DNA of 64,000 nt. Origin: Vibrio celticus (GTDB lineage: Bacteria; Pseudomonadota; Gammaproteobacteria; Enterobacterales; Vibrionaceae). The DNA lies in the NCBI RefSeq assembly GCF_024347335.1, contig NZ_AP025463.1, positions 1,178,001 to 1,242,000 on the forward strand, written 5' to 3'. Positions within the stretch are counted from its first letter, which is position 1; every line of letters begins with the position of its first letter. A program made the position numbers and the translations under genes. Below, one piece after another: positions 18,005 to 25,019 of the stretch. Below the pieces are notes generated by a model. The model searched no databases. It had not been told where the DNA came from and saw only the letters and a list, made by a program, of their open reading frames with translations.

Positions 18005-18274
18005 ATGTCTGAACAAAACGAATTTATGCAAGAAGAAGAGCTGATTGAGATTATCGAGAACCAGCTTGAAGATGGCGAACCAGTGAAAGTGAAAGAGACG
18101 TTGATGCGTTTAATGATGACTGGTACTCCACGTGAAGAAGCAATTGCGGCTATGGCATGTGCACTGGCAATTGAAGTATTTGACGTTATGAAAAACGGCG
18201 CGGAGTTTAATCAAAAACGTTACGCAGAGCATTTGGGCATGCTGCCTGATTTAAGCTTTATGGAAGGCGAATAA
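18005..18274 (+). CDS. Conserved hypothetical 89-residue acidic protein
   Basis: I do not recognise the family. The product is acidic and helical, with no signal peptide or membrane span. An acidic N-terminus (MQEEELIEIIENQLEDG) leads to a helix-rich centre (VKETLMRLMMTGTPREEAIA) and the segment MACALAIEVFDVMKNG. The NxLxxGxPxxVxxTLxRLxxxGxxxxEA pattern resembles a small helical-repeat module, but I cannot name it. ATG 18005 follows GAGATAAAAAA. It is oriented with gsk and lies about 100 nt upstream of it, but the PurR site between them suggests gsk has its own promoter. Confidence 0.75.
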   Translation: MSEQNEFMQEEELIEIIENQLEDGEPVKVKETLMRLMMTGTPREEAIAAMACALAIEVFDVMKNGAEFNQKRYAEHLGMLPDLSFMEGE

Positions 18275-18284
18275 AAAAAACCTT

Positions 18285-18300
18285 TAGCAAACGTTTGCTA
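18285..18300. promoter_or_regulatory. PurR-type operator upstream of gsk
   Basis: TAGCAAACGTTTGCTA is a perfect 16-bp palindrome. Its core GCAAACGTTTGC is the PurR consensus core; only the two outer positions on each side differ from ACGCAAACGTTTGCGT. It lies 77 nt upstream of the gsk ATG, in the gap after the 89-residue gene. Together with the purB site it places purine synthesis and salvage genes under the same likely repressor. Confidence 0.8.
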
Positions 18301-18376
18301 TGGTTTGAAAGATTGCCGCGTTAAATATAGCGCGGTAGAATCCGCCACCTATTTCCCCTTGACTTAGACTAGCCCT

Positions 18377-19681
18377 ATGAAATTCCCTGGACAACGTAAA
18401 TCAAAGCACTACTTTCCGGTTCACGCTCGTGATCCTCTAGTGAGCCAAGCTCAAAGCAGTAAAAGAATGTCACGCACTCATATTATCGGTATTGACCAAA
18501 CATTGGTGGATATTGAAGCAAAGGTGAGTTCTGAACTTATTGAGAAGTATGGTTTGAGCAAGGGACATTCACTGGTTATTGGTGACACAGCCGCTGAATC
18601 TTTATATCAAGAATTAAAAGAGCAGTGCCTGATTACCAATGAATACGCTGGTGGCACAATTGGTAACACATTACACAACTATTCAGTGCTAGCGGATGAC
18701 CGTTCAACACTGCTAGGTGTAATGAGCCAAGATATTAAGATTGGTAGTTACGGTTATCGCTATTTATGTAATACATCAAGCAGAATGGATCTGAACCATT
18801 TACAAGGGGTAGATGGCGCAATTGGTCGCTGCTTTGCTTTAATTACAGAAGACGGTGAACGTACTTTCGCAATTAGCGAAGGACAAATGAACCAATTAAA
18901 ACCAGAAAGCATTCCTGAAAAAATCTTCAAAAGTGCTTCTGCTTTAGTTTTAACGGCTTATTTAGTTCGCTGTAAGCCAGGCGACCCGATGCCTGAAGCA
19001 ACAATGAAAGCGATCGAATACGCGAAGAAATACGATGTGCCAGTCGTTCTTACACTAGGTACTAAGTTCGTTATTCAAGATGATCCAGAATTCTGGAAAG
19101 ATTTCCTTGAGCAACACGTAACGGTTGTTGCAATGAATGAAGACGAAGCTGAAGCGTTAACGGGTGAAAGCGATCCACTGGCTGCATCAGATAAAGCGCT
19201 AGACTGGGTAGACCTTGTTCTATGTACTGCGGGACCTGTTGGCCTATTTATGGCTGGTTATACAGAAGATGCAGCTAAGCGTGAAACGTCACTGCCTTTA
19301 CTTCCAGGTTCAATTGCGGAATTCAACCGTTTTGAATTTAGCCGTCCTGCGCATAAAGATTTATGTGAAAACCCAACTAAAGTGTATTCGCACATTGCAC
19401 CATACATGGGTGGACCAGAAAAGATCAAAAATACCAATGGTGCAGGTGATGCTGCGTTATCAGCTTTATTACATGATATGGCTGCTAATAAGTACCATAA
19501 AGAAAACGTGCCAAATTCAAGTAAACATCAACATTCATTCTTGACGTACTCTTCGTTCTCACAAGTTTGTAAATATTCTAACCGTGCTAGCTATGAAGTG
19601 TTGGTTCAACACTCTCCACGTTTATCTCGTGGCCTTCCTGAAAGAGAAGATAGCCTAGAAGAAGCGTACTGGGAAAGATAA
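18377..19681 (+). CDS. gsk: Inosine-guanosine kinase
   Basis: Gsk phosphorylates inosine and guanosine to IMP and GMP in purine salvage. It is a PfkB/ribokinase-family enzyme of 434 residues starting MKFPGQRKSKHYFPVHARDP. The substrate-side glycine motif is YAGGTIGNTLHNY (about 93-105). The C-terminal anion-hole and catalytic-base motif NTNGAGDAALSALL (about 353-366) contains the aspartate. A PurR-type palindrome precedes the gene. An insertion sequence sits only 33 nt beyond the stop, between the gene and its likely terminator. Confidence 0.96.
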   Translation: MKFPGQRKSKHYFPVHARDPLVSQAQSSKRMSRTHIIGIDQTLVDIEAKVSSELIEKYGLSKGHSLVIGDTAAESLYQELKEQCLITNEYAGGTIGNTLHNYSVLADDRSTLLGVMSQDIKIGSYGYRYLCNTSSRMDLNHLQGVDGAIGRCFALITEDGERTFAISEGQMNQLKPESIPEKIFKSASALVLTAYLVRCKPGDPMPEATMKAIEYAKKYDVPVVLTLGTKFVIQDDPEFWKDFLEQHVTVVAMNEDEAEALTGESDPLAASDKALDWVDLVLCTAGPVGLFMAGYTEDAAKRETSLPLLPGSIAEFNRFEFSRPAHKDLCENPTKVYSHIAPYMGGPEKIKNTNGAGDAALSALLHDMAANKYHKENVPNSSKHQHSFLTYSSFSQVCKYSNRASYEVLVQHSPRLSRGLPEREDSLEEAYWER

Positions 19682-19701
19682 GTTACTTTCTTTAATCAGT
19701 A

Positions 19702-19714
19702 GTACTATCAGTAT
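19702..19714. repeat. Left arm of a 13-bp inverted repeat behind gsk, split by the IS
   Basis: GTACTATCAGTAT (19702-19714) is the exact reverse complement of ATACTGATAGTAC at 20933-20945. With the IS and one target duplication removed, the two arms would be 13 nt apart and form a perfect hairpin just after gsk. The last 10 bases (19705-19714) are the left copy of the IS target duplication. Confidence 0.85.
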
Positions 19715-20909
19715 CAGGGCGGGATCGCACTTTGTTAACTAATGTGATCTAATAGTGGCAAATCCTCAGATACACAGCAATTTTGAACCTTATTGAATAC
19801 TTATCTGTCGTCGAAGACACTCGCTCGGACATCAATCAGAAACACAACCTCATCGATGTCATGTTTCTAGTGATTAGCGCTATCGCATCGGGATGTGAAG
19901 GTTGGCAAGACATTGAATTTTATGGAGAAGAAAAGCTCGATTGGTTAAGGAAATATAGACCTTTCGAACATGGTATCCCTCGTAGACACACAATAGCTCG
20001 CATCTTGCGTTCCGTTGTTGCTGAGTCACTGCTCGAAGCTTTAGCCCTTTGGATAAACGAGCAGCGAACTAGCCATAACAAGCCCATTATCGCATTTGAC
20101 GGTAAGGTGTTGCGGGGCTCCTATCGTAACGACAGAAAAACTGCGTTGCAGTTGGTCACCGCTTACGATACCGAGCGTGGTCTAGTTCTGAGCCAGAAGC
20201 CGACTGAGAACAAGAATGGTGAGATAAACATTGTACGCCAAATGCTTGATGTTATTAATGTAAAGGGTAGCGTTGTCACGGTTGACGCCTTACATTGCCA
20301 GCGTGAAACACTAGAGAAAATCAAAGACAAACAGGCACATGTCGTCGTCCAGGTTAAGAATAATCAGCCCAAGCTTCGAGCGGCTGTTGTGGAGCAGTTC
20401 CAAACAGTTTTTGATGCTGGCAAAGAGAAAATAGTCACCGAAATCAAAGAGAAAAAACATGGTCGCAGTGAAGAGCGATACGTGTTTCAGCTCAAGGCTA
20501 AATTGCCCGATGACTTAGCTAAGAAGTGGCCAACGGTAAGAAGCATCATAGCAGTGGAGCGCCATCGAGTGATCAACGGTAAAGGCACTGTAGATACGTC
20601 CTACTACATTAGTTCTTTGTCGCCGAACAACAAACTCCTGGGTCATTATATTCGCCAGCATTGGCGGATCGAGAACAGTCAGCATTACGTGTTAGATGTT
20701 GTTTTTAAAGAGGATAGTTCACGCATCACTTTAGATGGTGCAGTGGAAAACATAGCGTTGTTCAGGCGCTTTGTGATGAATATGCTCAAGCAATGTGACT
20801 GTGGTGCGCCAAGCCAAAAAGTGAAATTGAAAAAAGCGGCATGGAACGACGATTATCGGGCTAGAGTATTCTTTGGGTTATAAATCCATCAAAGTATGCT
20901 CCCGCCCTG
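19715..20909 (+). mobile_element. Complete ISAs1-family insertion sequence (1195 bp)
   Basis: The element is bounded by imperfect terminal inverted repeats of 20 bp, CAGGGCGGGATCGCACTTTG (19715-19734) and the complement of 20890-20909, matching at 17 of 20 positions. A perfect 10-bp target duplication CTATCAGTAT flanks it (19705-19714 and 20910-20919). It carries one transposase gene. The size, ends and transposase fit the ISAs1 family. Intact ends, intact open frame and an undecayed target repeat indicate a recent insertion. Confidence 0.93.
19783..20883 (+). CDS. ISAs1-family transposase (DDE)
   Basis: The 366-residue product resembles the ISAs1 and H-repeat-associated transposases. The N-terminal associated domain contains EDTRSDINQKHNLIDVMFL and the segment SGCEGWQDIEFYG. 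The catalytic DDE core follows, with Asp in IIAFDGKVLRG (about 106), Asp in VVTVDALHCQRE (about 167) and Glu in QHWRIENSQHYVLDV (about 303). The best start is TTG 19783, giving MNLIEYLSVVEDTR, close to the family N-terminus; no ATG fits as well. No frameshift or stop interrupts it, so the element may be active. Confidence 0.92.
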   Translation: MNLIEYLSVVEDTRSDINQKHNLIDVMFLVISAIASGCEGWQDIEFYGEEKLDWLRKYRPFEHGIPRRHTIARILRSVVAESLLEALALWINEQRTSHNKPIIAFDGKVLRGSYRNDRKTALQLVTAYDTERGLVLSQKPTENKNGEINIVRQMLDVINVKGSVVTVDALHCQRETLEKIKDKQAHVVVQVKNNQPKLRAAVVEQFQTVFDAGKEKIVTEIKEKKHGRSEERYVFQLKAKLPDDLAKKWPTVRSIIAVERHRVINGKGTVDTSYYISSLSPNNKLLGHYIRQHWRIENSQHYVLDVVFKEDSSRITLDGAVENIALFRRFVMNMLKQCDCGAPSQKVKLKKAAWNDDYRARVFFGL

Positions 20910-20945
20910 CTATCAGTATCAGTTGGTTTCTAATACTGATAGTAC
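20910..20945. repeat. Right target duplication and right arm of the split inverted repeat
   Basis: CTATCAGTAT (20910-20919) repeats the left flank exactly. Together with ATACTGATAG (20933-20942) it regenerates a 10-bp version of the original hairpin on the right side of the IS. The full 13-bp right arm ATACTGATAGTAC is 20933-20945. Confidence 0.85.
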
Positions 20946-20951
20946 AAATAT

Positions 20952-20979
20952 AAAAAAGGCTCCGAAAGGAGCCTTTTTT
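20952..20979. terminator. Bidirectional rho-independent terminator (gsk / hns)
   Basis: A perfect 12-bp stem AAAAAAGGCTCC/GGAGCCTTTTTT with a GAAA loop (20952-20963 with 20968-20979) has T6 on both strands. Before the IS landed it would have ended gsk transcription about 50-80 nt after the stop. It can equally end the leftward hns transcript. Confidence 0.88.
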
Positions 20980-21080
20980 GTTTCTGAATATATTGAAGTC
21001 GTAAATAATACTTTGGTCGACTTAAATATTAATTCTATCGCTTAGCGTGTAATTGATTACTCACTAAGTAAACTAAATGT

Positions 21081-21491
21081 TTAGATAGCAAACTCTTCTA
21101 GAGATTTACCAGCATCTAGCTGTTCTTGGATAGCTGAAGGCGTACGGCCTTGACCTGTCCAAGTCTTCTCGTCGCCGTTTGCGTCTACGTATTTGTATTT
21201 CGCTGGGCGAGGAGCGCGTTTAGCTTTTGTTGTTTTAGATTTTGCTTCACCAGAAAGTGCAGCAATAAGATCGGCAACATCAATTCCGTCTTTTGCAATT
21301 TGTTCAGCAATAGCAGAAAGCTTAGCTTCTTGCTCTGCTTTAGCAGCACGTTCTTCAGCTTCAGACTCTTGACGCTCTTGTACAACAATAGTCAGCTTGT
21401 CTAGCGCTTCTTCAAGTTGCTCAAGAGTTAATTCACGTGAGAACGCACGAAGGCTGCGGATATTTAATAGAGTTTTTGTTAATTCAGACAT
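21081..21491 (-). CDS. hns: H-NS family nucleoid-associated protein
   Basis: H-NS binds AT-rich, curved DNA and silences horizontally acquired and stress genes; the Vibrio version is often called VicH. I place the start at ATG 21491 (MSELTKTLLNIRSLRAFSREL) with GGGAAA about 6 nt upstream; an ATG at 21506 would add five residues. The 136-residue product has an N-terminal oligomerisation coiled coil (about 20-70) and a basic linker with KSKTTKAKRAPRPAK. The DNA-binding C-terminus carries TWTGQGRTP near residues 109-117. It is monocistronic. Confidence 0.95.
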   Translation of the reverse strand: MSELTKTLLNIRSLRAFSRELTLEQLEEALDKLTIVVQERQESEAEERAAKAEQEAKLSAIAEQIAKDGIDVADLIAALSGEAKSKTTKAKRAPRPAKYKYVDANGDEKTWTGQGRTPSAIQEQLDAGKSLEEFAI

Positions 21492-21857
21492 GATATTTCC
21501 CATCAAGGTAAACTAAATAATCTTCCTAATAATAAACAGAGCCTAGGAATAAAACAAATAGTATTTCTTCTATTACATATTTAAATATAAAAGTGAGATG
21601 AATAGTTGAAAATTCAGAGCTGTATTTCTATCGAATTTATAATAATTATTAAGATTATCTTAAAAAGTGATATGTGACTGGTGGAGTAGTGAACTTATGT
21701 AGACTATTCTTCTATTGATTAGTTCATTAACAAAAAGCTATTTTTCTCGGAATGATATGTTGCATTGTTGCTCTTGATGAGTACAATTGCGGCTACCTGA
21801 TGCGAGGTGTTGGTTAATTTGTTGTTAAACTCTGGTTTACACGGTTAATAATGTTAT
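21492..21857. other. AT-rich region upstream of hns, no gene seen
   Basis: These 366 bases hold the leftward hns promoter and, at the right edge, probably the promoter for the lysine riboswitch transcript. The stretch near 21570-21670 is very AT-rich with short A and T tracts, consistent with curved DNA that H-NS could bind for autoregulation. I see no coding frame or strong operator. Confidence 0.45.
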
Positions 21858-22060
21858 CGCACGTAGAGGTGCAATTATAAAAAGTAACTTCCGTTGGGGT
21901 GATGCCAATGAACGGGAATGAAAGGTGTAATTGCCGAAGTAAATTGTATATCTAAGCAATTTGCTGGGGTTGTGCTCAATAGGTACAACACTGCCATAGT
22001 CTTAATTTTAAACTATGGAGCGCTACTGTAGGGTTGGGTGAAGTGTTCACTTCCCTTTCG
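21858..22060 (+). ncRNA. Lysine riboswitch (L box) in the leader of the NhaC-type transporter
   Basis: The leader carries the conserved L-box blocks in order: AGAGGTGC (about 21865-21872), AAAGTAAC, GAAAGGTGTAATTGCCGAAG (21920-21939), GCTGG (21963-21967), CACTGCC and GGAGCGCTACTG. Helices seen are AAATTG/CAATTT (21941-21946 with 21957-21962), GTTGT/ACAAC (21969-21973 with 21985-21989) and CCATAG/CTATGG (21994-21999 with 22013-22018). A following hairpin GGGTGAAGTG/CACTTCCC (22036-22055) with only three Ts may be the expression platform. Lysine binding would lower expression of the downstream gene. Confidence 0.9.
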
Positions 22061-22136
22061 CTTAGTTCAACATGAGCTTGGTCAGCCGTATCAAGTTTGT
22101 CTGCAGTAGATCTCTAGCCAAATAAAAAACTGGTTT

Positions 22137-23738
22137 TTGAAGATCATGAATTTAATAGATTTTGCAACATCACCTTTATCTTTGCTTCCGCCCCTTGTGG
22201 CTTTGAGCCTTGCTATTGTTACCCGCCGTGTATTGGTTTCTTTGGGTGTCGGTATCATCATGGGTGCGATTCTACTTGCTGATTACTCAGTAGGTAACGC
22301 AGCTAGTTACGTGTTTACTAAAGCATCTGGTGTTTTCATCGAAGACGGTGGCATCAACACTTGGAACATGAGCATCATTGCATTCCTAATAATTCTTGGA
22401 ATGACAACGGCATTATTAACACTGTCTGGCGGTACTCGCGCATTCGCGGAATGGGCACAGTCTCGCGTTAAGAGCAAACGTGGCTCAAAACTACTTGCTG
22501 CTTTCTTAGGTGTATTCATCTTTGTAGATGACTACTTTAACAGCCTAGCAGTTGGTGCTATCTCTCGTCCTGTAACAGACCGTTTCTATGTATCTCGCGC
22601 TAAGCTTGCTTATATTCTAGATTCAACGGCTGCTCCTATGTGTGTGATCATGCCTGCTTCTAGCTGGGGTGCTTACATCATCACTATCATTGGTGGCATC
22701 TTAGTAACACACGGTGTGACAGAGTATTCTGCATTGGGCGCTTACGTTCGTCTTATCCCAATGAACTTCTACGCTGTGTTTGCACTACTAATGGTGTTCG
22801 CAGTGGCTTGGTTCGGTCTAGATGTTGGTAAGATGCGTGAGCATGAAATTGAAGCATCTCAAGGCCGTGGCTTTGAAGGCGACAACGATCAAAAGCAAGC
22901 GCACGATCTAAACGAAGAGCTAGATATCGAAGAGAGCGAAAACGGTTCAGTTTCTGATCTTGTTATGCCTATCGTATCGCTGATTGTAGCGACAGTTGCT
23001 GCAATGCTTTACACAGGTGGCCAAGCGCTGGCTGCTGATGGCCAAGCATTCAACCTTCTAGGTGCATTCGAAAATACGGATGTAGGTAAGTCTCTTGTTT
23101 ACGGTGGTGTTATCGGCTTACTAGTAGCATTAGCGACAGTATTTAAGCAAAAGCTATCTATGGCTGACATCGCAAGAACAATGTGGATCGGTGCTAGCTC
23201 TATGTTTGGTGCGATTCTGATTCTTGTGTTCGCATGGACTATCGGTTCTGTAATCGGCGACATGAAAACGGGTTCTTACCTATCGTCTCTAGTAACAGGC
23301 AGCATTGATTACCACTGGCTACCGGTTATGTTGTTCCTTCTAGCGGGCGTTATGGCGTTCTCTACAGGTACATCTTGGGGTACGTTCGGCATCATGCTAC
23401 CAATCGCAGGTGACATGGCTGCGGCATCTGACATCGCGTTGATTCTGCCGATGCTAAGTGCGGTTCTAGCAGGTGCTGTATTTGGTGACCACTGTTCTCC
23501 AATCTCAGATACGACGATTCTGTCTTCTACTGGTGCTCGTTGTAACCACATCGATCACGTATCGACTCAGCTTCCATACGCGCTGTCTGTGGCGTTCGTA
23601 TCGTGCATTGGTTTCATTACTCTAGGTATGACATCTTCAATTGGCATCGCATTTGGCGCAGCGTCTCTAACGTTTGTTGCTGTATGTTTTGCATTGGCTT
23701 ACTTCTCTCGCTGCAAAATGGCGACGTGCAAAAGCTAA
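22137..23738 (+). CDS. NhaC-family transporter, probable lysine carrier (LysW-like)
   Basis: This 533-residue integral membrane protein belongs to the NhaC branch of the Na+/H+ antiporter superfamily. It has about 11-12 hydrophobic segments and conserved FVDDYFNSLAVGAISRPVTD (about 130-149), TAAPMCVIMPASSWGAY and GDHCSPISDTTILSS. A charged cytosolic loop (about 230-270) interrupts the membrane segments. By sequence alone it would be called a Na+/H+ antiporter. The lysine riboswitch directly upstream, and the known pairing of L boxes with NhaC-like lysW genes in gammaproteobacteria, argue that it imports lysine. Start ATG 22137 or 22146 (MNLIDFATS) is undecided. Confidence 0.85.
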   Translation: MKIMNLIDFATSPLSLLPPLVALSLAIVTRRVLVSLGVGIIMGAILLADYSVGNAASYVFTKASGVFIEDGGINTWNMSIIAFLIILGMTTALLTLSGGTRAFAEWAQSRVKSKRGSKLLAAFLGVFIFVDDYFNSLAVGAISRPVTDRFYVSRAKLAYILDSTAAPMCVIMPASSWGAYIITIIGGILVTHGVTEYSALGAYVRLIPMNFYAVFALLMVFAVAWFGLDVGKMREHEIEASQGRGFEGDNDQKQAHDLNEELDIEESENGSVSDLVMPIVSLIVATVAAMLYTGGQALAADGQAFNLLGAFENTDVGKSLVYGGVIGLLVALATVFKQKLSMADIARTMWIGASSMFGAILILVFAWTIGSVIGDMKTGSYLSSLVTGSIDYHWLPVMLFLLAGVMAFSTGTSWGTFGIMLPIAGDMAAASDIALILPMLSAVLAGAVFGDHCSPISDTTILSSTGARCNHIDHVSTQLPYALSVAFVSCIGFITLGMTSSIGIAFGAASLTFVAVCFALAYFSRCKMATCKS

Positions 23739-23764
23739 AACTGAGAGTTAATCTGTAAACTATC

Positions 23765-23789
23765 AGGGAGGCGTTTGCCTCCCTTTTTT
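23765..23789 (+). terminator. Rho-independent terminator of the lysine-riboswitch gene
   Basis: The 8-bp stem AGGGAGGC/GCCTCCCT with a GTTT loop (23765-23772 with 23777-23784) runs into a T-run, 27 nt past the stop codon. Confidence 0.9.
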
Positions 23790-23905
23790 GTGCCTGTTAA
23801 TTTAATTTTAAGTTTCGTGAAAAAAGTTCGAATAAATGGTTGAAAAAGGATCTCAGCTTAGTTAGTGTGGAGACAAGACAGCAAACAACTGAAGAGCTTA
23901 TAAGT

Positions 23906-23953
23906 ATGCGTAAATTAGTAATGAACATTCATCACCATCATCACCCTATTTAG
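23906..23953 (+). CDS. hisL: his operon leader peptide
   Basis: A 15-codon frame reads MRKLVMNIHHHHHPI and has five consecutive histidine codons before Pro-Ile-stop. GAAGAG lies about 9 nt upstream of the ATG. Ribosome stalling at the His codons when charged tRNA-His is scarce would favour the antiterminator fold and allow hisG transcription. The peptide has fewer His codons than the E. coli leader (seven in a row). An inner ATG at 23921 would give a 10-residue version with all five His codons. Confidence 0.92.
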   Translation: MRKLVMNIHHHHHPI

Positions 23954-24061
23954 TCTTTCGGGGAGATTTACGTATACCCGGGAGCAAGAATTCTCCCGGA
24001 GGTTAAGTCAAAGAATTTAGATTTAAACCCTCGGGATGACAAAGTCTTCCGAGGGTTTTTT
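23954..24061 (+). promoter_or_regulatory. his attenuator region with terminator
   Basis: Downstream of the leader peptide is a middle hairpin CCGGGAG/CTCCCGG (23978-23984 with 23993-23999). The attenuator terminator then has outer stem AAACCCTCGG/CCGAGGGTTT (24025-24034 with 24049-24058), inner GAC/GTC pairs and a T-run to 24061. The arrangement of leader peptide, intermediate hairpin and terminator is the classical transcription-attenuation layout. I did not resolve the exact mutually exclusive pairings. Confidence 0.88.
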
Positions 24062-24117
24062 AGTTTTAGCGCTTTTAAATAATCAATAAATTCAAATATT
24101 TGCACAGGGATACAGCA

Positions 24118-25014
24118 ATGCAGACACAACGCCTAAGAATCGCAATTCAAAAGAAAGGTCGCTTAAGTAAAGAGTGCCAAGATCTACTTAAAAAATGTGG
24201 TGTTAAATTTAACATCATGGGTGAGCGCCTAGTTGTTCATTCACTAAATATGCCAATCGACTTGTTATTAGTTCGTGATGATGACATCCCAGGTCTTATC
24301 ATGGATGGTGTGGTTGACCTTGGTTTCATCGGTGAAAATGAACTGGAAGAAGTTCGCCTAGACCGTGTTGCTCTAAAAGAGCCATCAGAGTTTCGCACAC
24401 TACGTCGTTTAGACTTCGGTGGTTGCCGTCTTTCTATCGCAATCAACAAAGATGAAGTCTACAACGGTCCACAAGATCTTGCGGGCAAACGTATTGCGAC
24501 AACTTACCCACAACTACTGAAAGCCTACATGGATGAGCAGGGTGTTGAATTCAGCACTTGTATGCTAACAGGCTCGGTTGAAGTTGCTCCTCGCGCAGGT
24601 CTAGCAGACGCTATTGCTGACTTAGTTTCTACAGGTGCAACGCTTGAAGCAAATGGCCTAAAAGAAGCAGAAGCTATCTTCCAATCTAAAGCGACACTGA
24701 TTCAACGTGTTGGTGATTTCGACGCAGACAAAACCGCATTAATTGAAAAACTACTGACTCGTATGCAGGGTGTTCAACAAGCGAAAGAGTCGAAGTACAT
24801 CATGCTTCACGCGCCAACCTCTCAGCTAGAGCAAATCAAAGCATTACTGCCTGGTGCTGAAGATCCAACGGTTCTTCCACTATCAACAGACAAAGACAAA
24901 GTTGCCGTTCACCTAGTAAGTACAGAGAACTTGTTCTGGGAAACAATGGAACAGCTGAAAGAGTTGGGTGCAAGCTCGATTCTAGTATTACCAATCGAAA
25001 AAATGATGGGGTAG
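24118..25014 (+). CDS. hisG: ATP phosphoribosyltransferase (long form)
   Basis: HisG joins ATP and PRPP in the first, histidine-inhibited step of histidine synthesis. The 298-residue long form includes the C-terminal ACT-like regulatory domain (about 225-298), so no HisZ partner is needed. The start at ATG 24118 (MQTQRLRIAIQKKGRLS) has AGGGA 7 nt upstream; an earlier ATG at 24100 lacks a site. The PRPP-binding loop is DLVSTGATLEANGL (about 169-182). It is the first structural gene after the attenuator. Confidence 0.97.
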   Translation: MQTQRLRIAIQKKGRLSKECQDLLKKCGVKFNIMGERLVVHSLNMPIDLLLVRDDDIPGLIMDGVVDLGFIGENELEEVRLDRVALKEPSEFRTLRRLDFGGCRLSIAINKDEVYNGPQDLAGKRIATTYPQLLKAYMDEQGVEFSTCMLTGSVEVAPRAGLADAIADLVSTGATLEANGLKEAEAIFQSKATLIQRVGDFDADKTALIEKLLTRMQGVQQAKESKYIMLHAPTSQLEQIKALLPGAEDPTVLPLSTDKDKVAVHLVSTENLFWETMEQLKELGASSILVLPIEKMMG

Positions 25015-25019
25015 TGACG

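Noticed and set aside
18377..19681. Possible disruption of gsk by the nearby IS
   Set aside because: The reading frame is complete to its stop at 19679-19681, and the IS begins 33 nt later.
21185..21388. A 67-codon frame in the hns region, rich in Leu and Lys
   Set aside because: It is an alternate-frame reading of the Ala/Lys/Glu-rich hns linker and has no ribosome site.
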